Assembly (NCBI GenBank): GCA_963814435.1
Contig: CAWFCV010000016.1
Span: 98,891-162,890, forward strand
Length of the DNA: 64,000 bases
From: JAEUPI01 sp963814435
Lineage (GTDB): Bacteria; Pseudomonadota; Gammaproteobacteria; Burkholderiales; Burkholderiaceae_C
Direction of reading: 5' to 3'
The translations under genes were made by a program, and so were the position numbers. Below are positions 11,830 to 20,470 of this stretch, piece by piece (positions within the stretch are counted from its first letter, which is position 1; each line of letters starts with the position of its first letter). The notes beneath the pieces are model-generated. The model was not told where the DNA came from. It saw nothing but the letters and a program-made list of their open reading frames with translations, and searched no databases.

Positions 11830-12655
11830 GGCGCTGGCTCCTCGATGAGCGCATCAGCTCAAAGACCGCGACACACACCGCGGCCAGGCAGACGAGCCCG
11901 ATGGCCTGGTGCGCGACGCTCGACAAACCTTCCGGCCGGGCCTCGAGCGCCACCAGCACGCTGTTGCGCAGCACGTTGACTGCGAGCACCGCGGCGCCCA
12001 CCAGCGGCAACCGGCGCACGAAGCGTCCGTCGGCCAGTCCGGTCCAGGCGGCGCTGGCACAGGCCGCGAAGTAGCCGAACCAGGCCATCTGCACGCCCGA
12101 GCAGGGCGCATCGACGATCACCAGGCGGCCGTTGACGAGCATCGATGCGCCGCTGCGTGCCGCCTCCAGTCCCGCGACCTGCAGGCCCCAGCTGCTCAGC
12201 TCGGCGGTGAACACGCGCAGCGGCCAGCCGACATAGAACTGCAGCGATGCGATCAGCGGCAACGCCAGCAGCAGCAGGCCCGCCAGCGGCGCGAGCGGCC
12301 GCCCGGCCGGCCACCAGGCCGCGAGCGCGGCCGACAGCGCGCCGGCGGCCAGCATGCCCGCCAGCAAGGCCGGTGCGGCCAGCACCCAGGCCACGTTGGC
12401 GCCCAGTCCGAGCAGGATCGACGCACTCAGCCAGCCCAGGCGCGGCGACAGCCGCAGCTGGCGTGCCTGTCGCGCCACCAGCAGGCCTGCGGCGGCCAGC
12501 GCGAACAGGCCCAGTGGATCGTCCGACCCATCCAGCGCGCGCTCGATCAGGTAGGCGCCATGCGGCCACAGGGCCAGCGTCTGCAGCGCGAGCCAGTCGA
12601 TTGACGACAGCCGCACCGGCGTGCAGGGCAGAGTTCGAGCCAGGCTCATGCTCAC
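11810..12655 (-). CDS. Exosortase/archaeosortase family transpeptidase
   Basis: Polytopic membrane protease-transpeptidase (281 aa, about eight helices) expected to cut and anchor PEP-CTERM substrates. The catalytic triad is visible: Cys185 in DAPCSGVQM, Arg230 in NVLRNS, His249 in VAHQAIGL. The start GTG 12655 lies 4 nt after the stop of the VIT/vWA gene; ATG 12649 is an alternative. With one adjacent substrate this looks like a dedicated exosortase pair, not the general EpsH system, which acts on many targets. I do not assign a subtype. Confidence 0.85.
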   Translation of the reverse strand: MSMSLARTLPCTPVRLSSIDWLALQTLALWPHGAYLIERALDGSDDPLGLFALAAAGLLVARQARQLRLSPRLGWLSASILLGLGANVAWVLAAPALLAGMLAAGALSAALAAWWPAGRPLAPLAGLLLLALPLIASLQFYVGWPLRVFTAELSSWGLQVAGLEAARSGASMLVNGRLVIVDAPCSGVQMAWFGYFAACASAAWTGLADGRFVRRLPLVGAAVLAVNVLRNSVLVALEARPEGLSSVAHQAIGLVCLAAVCVAVFELMRSSRSQRHAPTLG

Positions 12656-12659
12656 GCCC

Positions 12660-14795
12660 TCAGGCGCGCTTGCGGCGCCACACCGCGGCGATGGTGATCA
12701 GCAACAGCACGGCCAGCGCCCAGGGCAGCGCGGGCTCCGGCGTGGTCGGCACCACGGCACCCAGCGTCGCCGTGGCCACTTCGCCGCCGACCGCCAGCGC
12801 CGAAACACCCTGTGGCAGCGGCAGCGGCTGGTTCACCGTGGTGGCCGCTTCGCGCGTGCGCACCACCTGGTCGACCGCGATGAAACTGGTGTACGACGTC
12901 AGCAACCCGTACTTCAGGCCGAGCGCGGTGATCGGTTCGCGCTGCGCCTGCCCGCCCACCAGTGCCTCGTCGTCGCCGAGCTGCGCGATGCGCTGGCGCG
13001 CCCACAGGTGGCGCAGCGCGGCCGCGTCGCCGGAAGGTGTCGGCGCCTCGACGATGTCGGCATGGTCACCGCTTGCGGCGCGGCCCTCCAGCACCAGCTT
13101 GGCGCCCTGAGCCTCGCCGCGCCATTTGCCCCACAACATCACCGGCCGGCCACCCAGCACGTCGGGCAGCGCGGCCGGCTCGACGTCGTAGACCTCCAGC
13201 CCATCGAAGTGCGCCTTCAGGTGGGTCAGCACCGGCGCGTCGATGATGCGGCGCAGCCGTTCGGCCTGCGCCGCGGCCTGCTCCGGCTTGGTGACGACAA
13301 AGGCCTCGCCCTGGCCGGCGCGCGCCAGGCCTTCGATCAGGTGGCGGTTGACCGACGAGCCGATGCCGAAGGCGAACACGTTGGCCTGCGACAGGTTGCG
13401 CCGTACGAGCTGGAACACCTCGTTCTCGACGCTGACATAGCCGTCGGTGACGACGATCACGCTGCGCGACACGTCGGCCGGCTTGGGCAGCGCGGCGACG
13501 CGGCGCAGCGCCGGCACGATCTCGGTGCTGCCGCCGCCGCCCATGCGGTCGATCGTCTGCAGCGCGCGGTCGATGTTGGCGCGCGTGGCCGGCACCGAGT
13601 GGTCCGATAGCATGCGGTTGCTGCCGGAGAACAGCATCACGTTGAAGGTGTCGCTCGGCCGCAAGCCGCCGATCAGCTCGCGCAGCAGCAGCTTGGCCGT
13701 CTGCAGCGGATAGCCGTGCATCGAGCCCGAGATGTCGACCACGAAGATGTAGTCGCGCGGATTGATCTGCGCCGGCGCGATCGCCTTCGGCGGCTCGACC
13801 AGCGCGAGAAAGAAGTTCTCGGCGCCCGGCGCATCCGGCGCGCGGTACAGCATCAGCCCGGTGGCGGTGCGCTCACCCGCCAGGCGGTACTCGAGGATGA
13901 AGTCGCGGTTGTCGCGGGCCTCGTCGTCGCTGAGGGCCAGCTGCACCGCGCGGCCGCCGAGGCCTTGGGCTTCCATCCGGTGCGACACCGAATGCACGTC
14001 GGTGATCGGCAGCGGCGCGTCGATGTGCACGTTCAGCTCGAAGCTGGCGCTCGAGGCCACGCCGGGCTTCAGGTGCGCGGTGGCCGACAGCGCGCCGTGG
14101 TCGGGCGACACGGCCGGCGAGCCGCCGGCCGCCGGGCCGTCCCAAGACCGGCGCTCCCCTTGGGGGACGGGCACCGCGGGTGCCCTGGGGGCGGACACAT
14201 AGCGCGGGCCGACGACCGTGGGAAACACGAAGCGGTAGGCGCCGGAGTCGGGTGCCATGAGTTCGGTGTAGCGCAGCTCGACCCGCACGTCGTCACCGGG
14301 CAGGACGTTGGCCACGTTCATCGCGAACACGTTGGGCCGCTCCTGCTCGAGCAGCGCGGTGGTCTTGCCCTCGCGCCTGGCGCCTTCGTATTCGAGGCGT
14401 GCGCGCTGCTTCTCGCGGATCTGCGCGACGATCTGCCGCTCGCCCACGCGCACCGTCATCGCATGCACCGCCGCGCGGGTCGAGCCCGGAAAGACGTATC
14501 GCGCCTCGATCGGGCGCTGGCCTTCGTTGCGGTACAACTGGGTCACCGTGACATCGGCGATCACGCCGGCGATGCGCACGTCGACGCTGGTGCCCTTCAA
14601 CGGCAGCGCGTCCAGTGTGGGGTCGTCGCTCTTGACGTGGAAGTACGGGCTCTCGGCGGGTCGCGCCTCGGCGTCGTCGGCGTGCGCCGGCGACCAGGCG
14701 ATCAGCAGCAGCGTCGCGAACACCGCGATCGCGACACAGACGGCCACGCGGCCGACGCTCGACAGCGGCCGCATGCCGGGGGCAATGATGCGCAT
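12660..14795 (-). CDS. VIT and vWA domain protein with PEP-CTERM-like tail
   Basis: Surface or envelope protein of 711 residues. It has a signal peptide (about 10-38), a VIT domain (about 60-190, DVRIAGVIADVTVTQLYRNE), a linker, then a vWA domain with MIDAS motif VVDISGSMHG near residue 350 and STEIVP further on. The C-terminus reads TPEPALPWALAVLLLITIAA then WRRKRA: a P-E-P motif, a hydrophobic helix and a basic tail. This is the exosortase recognition signal, and the exosortase gene follows by 4 nt. It is related to the proteins annotated as marine proteobacterial sortase targets. The linker near 14125-14205 is built from an intergenic repeat read in frame. Confidence 0.88.
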   Translation of the reverse strand: MRIIAPGMRPLSSVGRVAVCVAIAVFATLLLIAWSPAHADDAEARPAESPYFHVKSDDPTLDALPLKGTSVDVRIAGVIADVTVTQLYRNEGQRPIEARYVFPGSTRAAVHAMTVRVGERQIVAQIREKQRARLEYEGARREGKTTALLEQERPNVFAMNVANVLPGDDVRVELRYTELMAPDSGAYRFVFPTVVGPRYVSAPRAPAVPVPQGERRSWDGPAAGGSPAVSPDHGALSATAHLKPGVASSASFELNVHIDAPLPITDVHSVSHRMEAQGLGGRAVQLALSDDEARDNRDFILEYRLAGERTATGLMLYRAPDAPGAENFFLALVEPPKAIAPAQINPRDYIFVVDISGSMHGYPLQTAKLLLRELIGGLRPSDTFNVMLFSGSNRMLSDHSVPATRANIDRALQTIDRMGGGGSTEIVPALRRVAALPKPADVSRSVIVVTDGYVSVENEVFQLVRRNLSQANVFAFGIGSSVNRHLIEGLARAGQGEAFVVTKPEQAAAQAERLRRIIDAPVLTHLKAHFDGLEVYDVEPAALPDVLGGRPVMLWGKWRGEAQGAKLVLEGRAASGDHADIVEAPTPSGDAAALRHLWARQRIAQLGDDEALVGGQAQREPITALGLKYGLLTSYTSFIAVDQVVRTREAATTVNQPLPLPQGVSALAVGGEVATATLGAVVPTTPEPALPWALAVLLLITIAAVWRRKRA

Positions 14796-15030
14796 GACAG
14801 GTTCTCCAGTTCGGTCGTCCGCCGCGCACGCCGTCGTGCGCCGGTCTGGCAGCCACTGTGCAGCGCTGCTGCGAAATCAATACGAAGCGCGCGGGCGCTG
14901 TGTGCGGGCCGCGTGAAGTCCGCGTGAATTCGAGCCGCCGACTTGACGCCGCAGCGAATCTCGCGCGACAGTTGGTGCCACGCCGATGAGCCCGCCCCGG
15001 CGCGTTGCGCGCCACGTTCCACCCGCCACG
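14796..15030. other. Divergent intergenic region, VIT/vWA gene versus cutA
   Basis: This 235-bp gap separates the minus-strand exosortase unit from the + strand cutA unit, so promoters for both should lie here. I see GC-rich short palindromes but no confident -35/-10 pair or operator. Confidence 0.3.
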
Positions 15031-15348
15031 ATGAACTGTATTGCCGTGATCACCACGTTGGCCACCCGGGCGCAGGCCCAGGCGCTGGCGCGCGCGCTGG
15101 TGGAGCGCAGGCTGGCCGCCTGCGCGCAAGTTTCGGAGATCGAGAGTTTCTACACCTGGAACGACACCGTCGTGCACGAGCCGGAATTCCGGCTGCTGTT
15201 CAAGACGGTGGCCGAGCGCTACCCGGCGCTCGAGGCCGCGATCCGCGAGCACCACGGCTACGAACTGCCGGCGATCCACGCGATCGCGCTCGAGCCGGTT
15301 TTCGCACCCTATGCTCAGTGGATCGCCGACAACTCCTCGGGGTCGTAG
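15031..15348 (+). CDS. cutA: Divalent cation tolerance protein CutA
   Basis: Small trimeric CutA1-fold protein, about 105 residues. Conserved features are ALVERRLAACAQVSEIESFY, TWNDTVVHEPEF, LLFKTVAERYPALEAAI and HHGYELPAIHAIAL. An in-frame ATG at 14986 would add 15 Arg/Pro-rich residues. MNCIAVITTLATRAQAQALA at 15031 is the normal CutA start and is preferred. It has been linked to copper and divalent-metal tolerance; its exact role is unclear. Confidence 0.93.
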   Translation: MNCIAVITTLATRAQAQALARALVERRLAACAQVSEIESFYTWNDTVVHEPEFRLLFKTVAERYPALEAAIREHHGYELPAIHAIALEPVFAPYAQWIADNSSGS

Positions 15349-15547
15349 GCGCATCGGCGGCGTTGATGACCCGCGTGACCGGATTTGGCGGCATCCGCCG
15401 GTGACTTCGCCGCCACGCAGGCGTTGGCCGCGGCGCTCGGCGCGCCCGAATCGCCTCGCTGCGGTTGTCACGGCGTGGTTGCGGACGCGCCAGGTCCACG
15501 CGACGAGAATGTGGACAACGCTGTTCAGAGGCACAGGGCGTTTCACC

Positions 15548-16033
15548 ATGTCCACCATCGAATCCCGACTCGCGACGCTCGGCCTCGTGTTGCCCGCCGC
15601 GCTCAAGCCGCCCGGCGGCGCCGTGCTGCCGTTCGAGATGGTGCGCGTGTGCGGCAGCCGCGCCTTCGTCTCCGGACATGGCCCGTTGAACGTCGACGGC
15701 ACGTTGGCCGAGCCGCGCGGCAAGGTCGGCCGCGACGTGACGCTCGAGCAGGCGCACGCCGCCGCTCGGCTCACCGGCCTGGCCATCCTGGCCAGCCTGC
15801 AACGCAGGCTCGGCGAGCTGGATCGCGTGCGCCAGTGGTGTCGCGTGTTCGGCATGGTGAACTCGGCGCCGGGCTTCAACCGGCAGCCGGCGGTGATCAA
15901 TGGATTCTCCGAACTGATCCTGCAGCTGTACGGGCCCGAGCGGGGCGCACACGCGCGCAGCGCGGTGGGCATGGCCGAACTGCCGTTCGACATCCCGGTC
16001 GAGATCGAAGCCGAGGTCGAGCTCGCCGACTGA
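15548..16033 (+). CDS. RidA/YjgF family protein
   Basis: RidA-superfamily protein of 161 residues (MSTIESRLATLGLVLPAALK). The family pattern is clear: VLPFEMVRVCGSRAFVSGHG, AHAAARLTGLAILASLQRRL, RVRQWCRVFGMVNSAPGF, and a C-terminal GMAELPFDIPVEIEAEVEL. It belongs to the longer YjgF_like subgroup, in which the RidA catalytic Arg is replaced, so imine deaminase activity is uncertain. The frame is open upstream to 15311, but ATG 15548 gives the conserved N-terminus. The preceding 200 bp hold nothing else I recognise. Confidence 0.85.
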   Translation: MSTIESRLATLGLVLPAALKPPGGAVLPFEMVRVCGSRAFVSGHGPLNVDGTLAEPRGKVGRDVTLEQAHAAARLTGLAILASLQRRLGELDRVRQWCRVFGMVNSAPGFNRQPAVINGFSELILQLYGPERGAHARSAVGMAELPFDIPVEIEAEVELAD

Positions 16034-16064
16034 CGTTGCTCGGCGCGCCAACCTCGGACCCTCC

Positions 16065-16799
16065 ATGCCACACCGCGTCTCGATCGGACTCGTCGGCGAC
16101 CACGACCCGGGCGTGACCGCGCACCGCGCGATCCCGCTGGCGCTGCGGGCCTGCGGTGCGTCGCTGGGCACCGAGGTGGCGCCGACCTGGTTGCCGACCG
16201 ATGCGATCCAAGCGACGGCTGCCTGCGAGAGTTTCGACGGCCTGTGGTGCGTTCCGGCGAGTCCCTACCGCAGCATGGCCGGCGCGCTACTGGCCATTCG
16301 CCACGCGCGCGAGCAGCGGGTGCCGTTTCTGGGCACCTGTGGCGGCTTCCAGCATGTGGTGCTCGAGTACGCGCGCCACGTGCTGGGCTGGGCCGATGCC
16401 GAGCACGCCGAGACGGCGCCCGACGCGGCGCGCGCGGTCGTCGCGCCGCTGGCCTGTTCGCTGGTGGAGGTGAGCGACGCGGTGCACCTGCTGCCCGGCA
16501 CCCGCATCGCCGCCGCCTACGGTGCCAGCCAGGCGCGCGAGGGCTACCACTGCCGCTACGGCATCAACCCGGACTTTCGCGGGGCGCTGATGGGCGGCGC
16601 GCTGCACGTGTCGGCGCTCGATTCAGCCGGCGACGTGCGCGCCGTGGAGATCGACGGCCACCCGTTCTTCGTCGCCACCTTGTTCCAGCCGGAACGCGCC
16701 GCGCTGCAAGGACAGGTGCCGCCGCTGGTGCGGGCGTTCGTGCAGGTCTGTGCCGAGCGGGCGCGCCCGAGCCGAGCATGCGGGGCAAGCATCCGATGA
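16065..16799 (+). CDS. CTP synthase C-terminal region-related amidotransferase-like protein
   Basis: Class I glutamine amidotransferase-like domain of 244 residues. The nucleophile elbow is FLGTCGGFQHVVLEYARH and carries a standard Cys. The N-terminus is SIGLVGDHDPGVTAHRAIP, and HPFFVATLFQPE holds the family's C-terminal motif. It matches the family known as CTP synthase C-terminal region-related (seleno)protein, in the cysteine version. The synthetase domain is absent, so it does not make CTP alone; the physiological reaction is unknown. Its stop overlaps the next ATG (ATGA at 16796). Confidence 0.85.
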   Translation: MPHRVSIGLVGDHDPGVTAHRAIPLALRACGASLGTEVAPTWLPTDAIQATAACESFDGLWCVPASPYRSMAGALLAIRHAREQRVPFLGTCGGFQHVVLEYARHVLGWADAEHAETAPDAARAVVAPLACSLVEVSDAVHLLPGTRIAAAYGASQAREGYHCRYGINPDFRGALMGGALHVSALDSAGDVRAVEIDGHPFFVATLFQPERAALQGQVPPLVRAFVQVCAERARPSRACGASIR

Positions 16800-17596
16800 G
16801 CGCCAGAGTCTGCCGAAAGTCGCGAGCACTGCTGCGGGCGCTCACGCTCGCCGCCGTATGCGTGTGCTTGCCGCCGGCCCGGGCGGCCGACGCATTGATC
16901 GCCATTCCCACTCGACCTGACGTGACGGTGTCGTACTGGTACATGCCGCGCGAGGGCGCCACCGCCACGCTGTTGCTGTTGCCGGGCGGCGCGGGCGGGC
17001 TGGGTCTGCGCGACGGTCAGCCACAGTCGGGCAACTTTCTGCTGCGCAGCCGGGAGCTGTTCGCGGCGCAGGGCTTCAACGTGGCCGCAGTCGGACGTCC
17101 GAGCGACGTGGCGGACCTCGACACCGGGTTTCGGGCCAGCGCGGCGCACGTGGAAGACCTGAAACGCGTGGTCGACGACCTGCGCACCCGCTCGACGCTG
17201 CCGATCTGGCTGGTGGGCACCAGCCGCGGCACGGTGTCGGCCACGGCCGCGGCCATCGCGCTCGGCCCCGAACGGCTGGCCGGCATCGTGCTCGCGTCGA
17301 GCGTCACCGCCTACAAGTTGCGCGGTGCCGTCCCGACCCAGGCGCTGGAGGCGATCCGCCTGCCGGTGCTGGTGCTGCACCATGAAAAGGACGCCTGCTG
17401 GTCGTGCGCGCCGCACGAGGTGCCGCTGATTCTCAAGGGCCTCACGAAGGCGCCGGTGAAGAAGTTGCTGTGGGCTCGCGAGGGCGGCTCACCACGCGGC
17501 GATCCGTGCGAGGCCTTCCACTGGCATGGCTTCATCGGCATGGAGGCGCAGGCGGTCGAATCGATCGCGCGCTGGGTGCGCGATCCCGCGCCGTGA
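16796..17596 (+). CDS. Secreted alpha/beta hydrolase
   Basis: A 266-residue protein with a signal peptide (LRALTLAAVCVCLPPARAAD, about residues 15-34). The alpha/beta-hydrolase fold shows oxyanion-type LLLPGGAGG, nucleophile elbow GTSRG (WLVGTSRGTVSATAAA), an acid-bearing strand VLVLHHEKDACWSC and the histidine region FHWHGFIGMEAQ. Start 16796 is set by the ATGA overlap and fits the signal peptide. The substrate is unknown. Confidence 0.85.
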   Translation: MSARVCRKSRALLRALTLAAVCVCLPPARAADALIAIPTRPDVTVSYWYMPREGATATLLLLPGGAGGLGLRDGQPQSGNFLLRSRELFAAQGFNVAAVGRPSDVADLDTGFRASAAHVEDLKRVVDDLRTRSTLPIWLVGTSRGTVSATAAAIALGPERLAGIVLASSVTAYKLRGAVPTQALEAIRLPVLVLHHEKDACWSCAPHEVPLILKGLTKAPVKKLLWAREGGSPRGDPCEAFHWHGFIGMEAQAVESIARWVRDPAP

Positions 17597-17655
17597 CATG
17601 AGCGACCGAGCACAAGATCGGCCGCCCGCGCCGCCTCTGGCCAGGAGTGGGCGTG

Positions 17656-18522
17656 ATGACTGACTGGCCCGCCGTCCGTGCTGCGCGCGATCACGATGCG
17701 GCGGCACGCATCGGATGGTTCGTGGCTGCGGCAGCCGGCGACATCGAGCTCGGATCGGTGGCGCGTGCACATGTGCAGGCGTTGCGCCGCTGGTCGCGCT
17801 GGCTGCAGTTCGAACCGCAGCGCATCAGGCTGGTGGCGCCGCGCGAAGCCTGGTCCGAGGTCTTTGCACAGATGAATGCCGCGCTGCGCGCCGACGGCCT
17901 GATCCGCGCCTGGCGCGACGAGCCGTTCACGCTGTACAGCACCGCGGGCCAGGATCTCGGCGTGGCGATCGAGCGCGCGGCGGCGCGCTTCTGGGGCACC
18001 CTGACGCTGGGCGCGCACTGCAACGGCTTCGTGGCCGACGCCACCGGCACGCCCCGGCAGCTGTGGATCGCGCGCCGCTCGCCCACCAAGGCCACCGACC
18101 CCGGCAAGCTCGACAACCTGATCGGCGGGGGCGTGGCGGCGGGTCAGACGCCGCGGGACGCCGTGGTGCGCGAGGGCTGGGAGGAGGCGGGCCTGACGCC
18201 GGCCCAGATGACCGGGCTGCAGCCCGGCGGCATCGTGCGCCTGCTGCGCGACATTCCGGAAGGCCTGCAGCGCGAGTGGATCCATGTCTTCGACCTGGCG
18301 CTGCCGGTCGACACCACGCCGCGCAACCAGGATGGCGAGGTGGCGGCGCTGGAGCTGCGCGCCTGCCCGGATGCGTTGGCGCTGGCCGCGGGCCTCGAGA
18401 TGACGGTCGACGCGGCGCTGGTGACGCTCGACTTCGCGCTGCGCCGACGCCTGTTGCCCCCCGCGCAGCACACCGCGCTGGCGGCCGCCTGCGCCCCCTG
18501 GTGGACGAGCCGCGTGCCATGA
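17656..18522 (+). CDS. Nudix hydrolase with DUF4743 N-terminal domain
   Basis: Nudix hydrolase of 288 residues with a DUF4743-type N-terminal domain and a C-terminal Nudix fold, like thiamine-pyrophosphatase-related (Tnr3-like) proteins. The Nudix box is GGGVAAGQTPRDAVV then REGWEEAGL. The metal-binding REGWEE core is intact, but the first glutamate of the consensus (GX5E) is Gln. The start is ATG 17656, 9 nt after CCAGGAG; GTG 17647 is in frame but lies on that Shine-Dalgarno. The stop overlaps the cytochrome b561 ATG. Confidence 0.88.
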   Translation: MTDWPAVRAARDHDAAARIGWFVAAAAGDIELGSVARAHVQALRRWSRWLQFEPQRIRLVAPREAWSEVFAQMNAALRADGLIRAWRDEPFTLYSTAGQDLGVAIERAAARFWGTLTLGAHCNGFVADATGTPRQLWIARRSPTKATDPGKLDNLIGGGVAAGQTPRDAVVREGWEEAGLTPAQMTGLQPGGIVRLLRDIPEGLQREWIHVFDLALPVDTTPRNQDGEVAALELRACPDALALAAGLEMTVDAALVTLDFALRRRLLPPAQHTALAAACAPWWTSRVP

Positions 18523-19070
18523 GCCCGCCCGGGGCTGGATCCGCAGCGCGCTACAGCGGCACCGCCATCGTGCTGCACTGGCTGCTGGCGGCGGCGATCA
18601 TCGTCAACCTGAGCCTGGGGGTGTACATGCACGAACTGCCGATCTCGCCATTGCAGCTGAAGCTCTTCAGCTGGCACAAATCGGCAGGCATCACGATCCT
18701 CGCGCTGTCGGCGCTGCGCCTGCTGTGGCGGCTTGCGCATGCGCCGCCGCCCGATGTGTCGATGCCGGCCTGGCAGCTGCGCGTGGCGCACGCGGTGCAC
18801 CGGGCGCTGTACCTGTTGTTCTTTGCCGTGCCGCTGGCCGGCTGGGGCTACAGTTCGGCGGCCGGTTTTCCCGTCGTGCTGTTCGGCGTGCTGGCGCTGC
18901 CCGACTGGGTGCCGGCGGGCGAGGAGCTGGCCGAGACGTTCAAGGCCTGGCACAAGGCGCTGGCGCTCGCCCTCGGCGCACTGGTGCTGCTGCACATCGC
19001 CGCCGCGCTGAAACATCAATACGTCGATCGTGACGGTCTGTTGCACCGCATGGGGCCGATGCGGCGTTGA
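18519..19070 (+). CDS. Cytochrome b561 family membrane protein
   Basis: Four-helix di-heme cytochrome b of the prokaryotic b561 family, 183 residues. Heme-ligand histidines are visible in each helix: VLHWLLAAAIIVNLS, SWHKSAGITILALSALRLLW, VAHAVHRALYLLFFAVPLAG, AWHKALALALGALVLLHIAA. It passes electrons between the quinone pool and a periplasmic partner. It sits in a coupled unit with two YceI proteins that bind isoprenoid quinone-like ligands, a recurrent pairing that supports a quinone-linked role. Confidence 0.92.
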   Translation: MSPPGAGSAARYSGTAIVLHWLLAAAIIVNLSLGVYMHELPISPLQLKLFSWHKSAGITILALSALRLLWRLAHAPPPDVSMPAWQLRVAHAVHRALYLLFFAVPLAGWGYSSAAGFPVVLFGVLALPDWVPAGEELAETFKAWHKALALALGALVLLHIAAALKHQYVDRDGLLHRMGPMRR

Positions 19071-19105
19071 ACTCGGCATCGCTCGACTGCATCGGAGTCC
19101 TTGTC

Positions 19106-19672
19106 ATGAAACCGCCGTGCCGACGATGGCGCCTGGCCGTGCTGTGCATCGCGCTGTCGCCAGCCGCGCCGGCTCAGAGCGTCGACCCCTCCCACAGCGA
19201 ACTGGTCTTCGTGACGCGCATGATGGGCGTGCCGGTGCAGGGGCGATTCACCCGCTGGGACGCCACGCTGCAGTTCGACCCGCGGCACGCGCAGGCCGGC
19301 CGCGTGGCGCTGCGCATCGACATCGCCAGCGCCACCTTCGTGGCCAGCGAGGTCAGCGCCGAGGCCCGGCGCGCGGTCTGGTTCGACGCGGCGCAGTTTC
19401 CACAGGCGGCCTTCGAGTCGGCGGCGATCAAACCGCTGGGTGGCGGCCGCTTCGAGATGTCGGGCCGCCTGACGCTGAAGGGGCGCGAGCGCGACCTCGT
19501 GATCCCCGTCGATCTGGCGCAGACCGGCAGCACCGGGCGGGCCAGCGGCAGCTTCACGCTGCGGCGGCTCGACTTCGGTATCGGCACCGGCGAATGGGCC
19601 GATGCGAGCCTCGTGGACCAAGAGGTTCAAGTGCGGTTCCAGATCGCGCTGACCGGACTCGGTGCACCATGA
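19106..19672 (+). CDS. YceI family periplasmic protein (first copy)
   Basis: Lipocalin-like YceI beta-barrel of 188 residues with a signal peptide ending ALSPAAPAQS. Family features are VDPSHSELVFVTRMMGVPVQ, GRFTRWDATLQF and LTLKGRERDLVIPVDL. Such proteins bind polyisoprenoid or quinone ligands. An in-frame start at 19067 adds 13 residues, but ATG 19106 fits the signal peptide better. Its stop overlaps the ATG of the second YceI gene. Confidence 0.9.
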   Translation: MKPPCRRWRLAVLCIALSPAAPAQSVDPSHSELVFVTRMMGVPVQGRFTRWDATLQFDPRHAQAGRVALRIDIASATFVASEVSAEARRAVWFDAAQFPQAAFESAAIKPLGGGRFEMSGRLTLKGRERDLVIPVDLAQTGSTGRASGSFTLRRLDFGIGTGEWADASLVDQEVQVRFQIALTGLGAP

Positions 19673-20253
19673 GCCTTCGCCATAGGCTCGCGCTCTGTGC
19701 GCTGGCGCTGTCGGCGGCGGGCGCCGGCGCCGAGCCGGTGCGCTACCGGTTCGACCCGACGCACACCGTGGTGCACTTCGAACTGCTGCACTTCGGCACC
19801 TCGACGATCCGCGGCCGCTTCGCGCCGCTGAGCGGCGAGGTGACGCTGGACCGTGCGCAACACCAAGGCAGGGTGCAGGTGGAAATCGACACCTCGACCG
19901 CCAGCACCGGCGTGGCCGTGCTCGACGCGCGCCTGAAGGAGCCTGACATGCTGGCGGTGCAGGCGTACCCGCGCGCCTACCTGGTGGCCGAGCGCTTCGA
20001 GTTCGACGCCGCCGGGCGCGTGAAATCGCTGCGCGGCGAGTTCACGTTGCGCGGCGCGAGCCTGGCGCTTGAGCTGCGCGCGCTGCGTTTCAACTGCTAC
20101 ACCAGCCCGTTGCTGCGGGTGGAGGTGTGTGGTGGCGACTTCGAAGGCAGCTTCTCGCGCGGCGCGGCCGGCATCACCCACAGCCTGCCGTTCGTGTCCG
20201 ACACGGTGCGCCTGCTGGTGCAGGTGGAGGCCATTCGCGACGACGCGCGCTGA
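19669..20253 (+). CDS. YceI family periplasmic protein (second copy)
   Basis: Second YceI protein, 194 residues, with signal peptide MSLRHRLALCALALSAAGAG. YceI motifs are YRFDPTHTVVHFELLHFGTS, TIRGRFAPLSGEVTLDRAQ and KSLRGEFTLRGASLALELRA. Two cysteines (in FNCYTS and VEVCGG) may pair. It is diverged from the first copy, so this is an old duplication or paralogue pair. It closes the b561-YceI-YceI unit. Confidence 0.9.
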   Translation: MSLRHRLALCALALSAAGAGAEPVRYRFDPTHTVVHFELLHFGTSTIRGRFAPLSGEVTLDRAQHQGRVQVEIDTSTASTGVAVLDARLKEPDMLAVQAYPRAYLVAERFEFDAAGRVKSLRGEFTLRGASLALELRALRFNCYTSPLLRVEVCGGDFEGSFSRGAAGITHSLPFVSDTVRLLVQVEAIRDDAR

Positions 20254-20470
20254 GGCCCTCGCGCGGAAGGTTCCAACGCCCCGCCACGTACGCCACGGTC
20301 GGCCGGTTGCCACCCATTGCCGACACTTTGGTGAACACTGTTTTTCAGCGGGTAAGACCCAGTAGCGTCAGCGCGGCGCGAATCCGATAGTTCCCGAGCA
20401 GGCGCGCTGCTCGCATGGGGTGGCGTGCCCGAAATCCCCGAGCCCACGATACCGACGAAGGAGACTCCTG
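20254..20470. other. Leader region upstream of the TRAP operon
   Basis: A gene-free 217-bp stretch. It becomes locally AT-richer around 20316-20350 (TTTGGTGAACACTGTTTTTC), which is a plausible place for the dctP promoter. I see no confident hexamer pair. A GAAGGAGA Shine-Dalgarno lies at about 20458-20465 before dctP. Confidence 0.35.
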
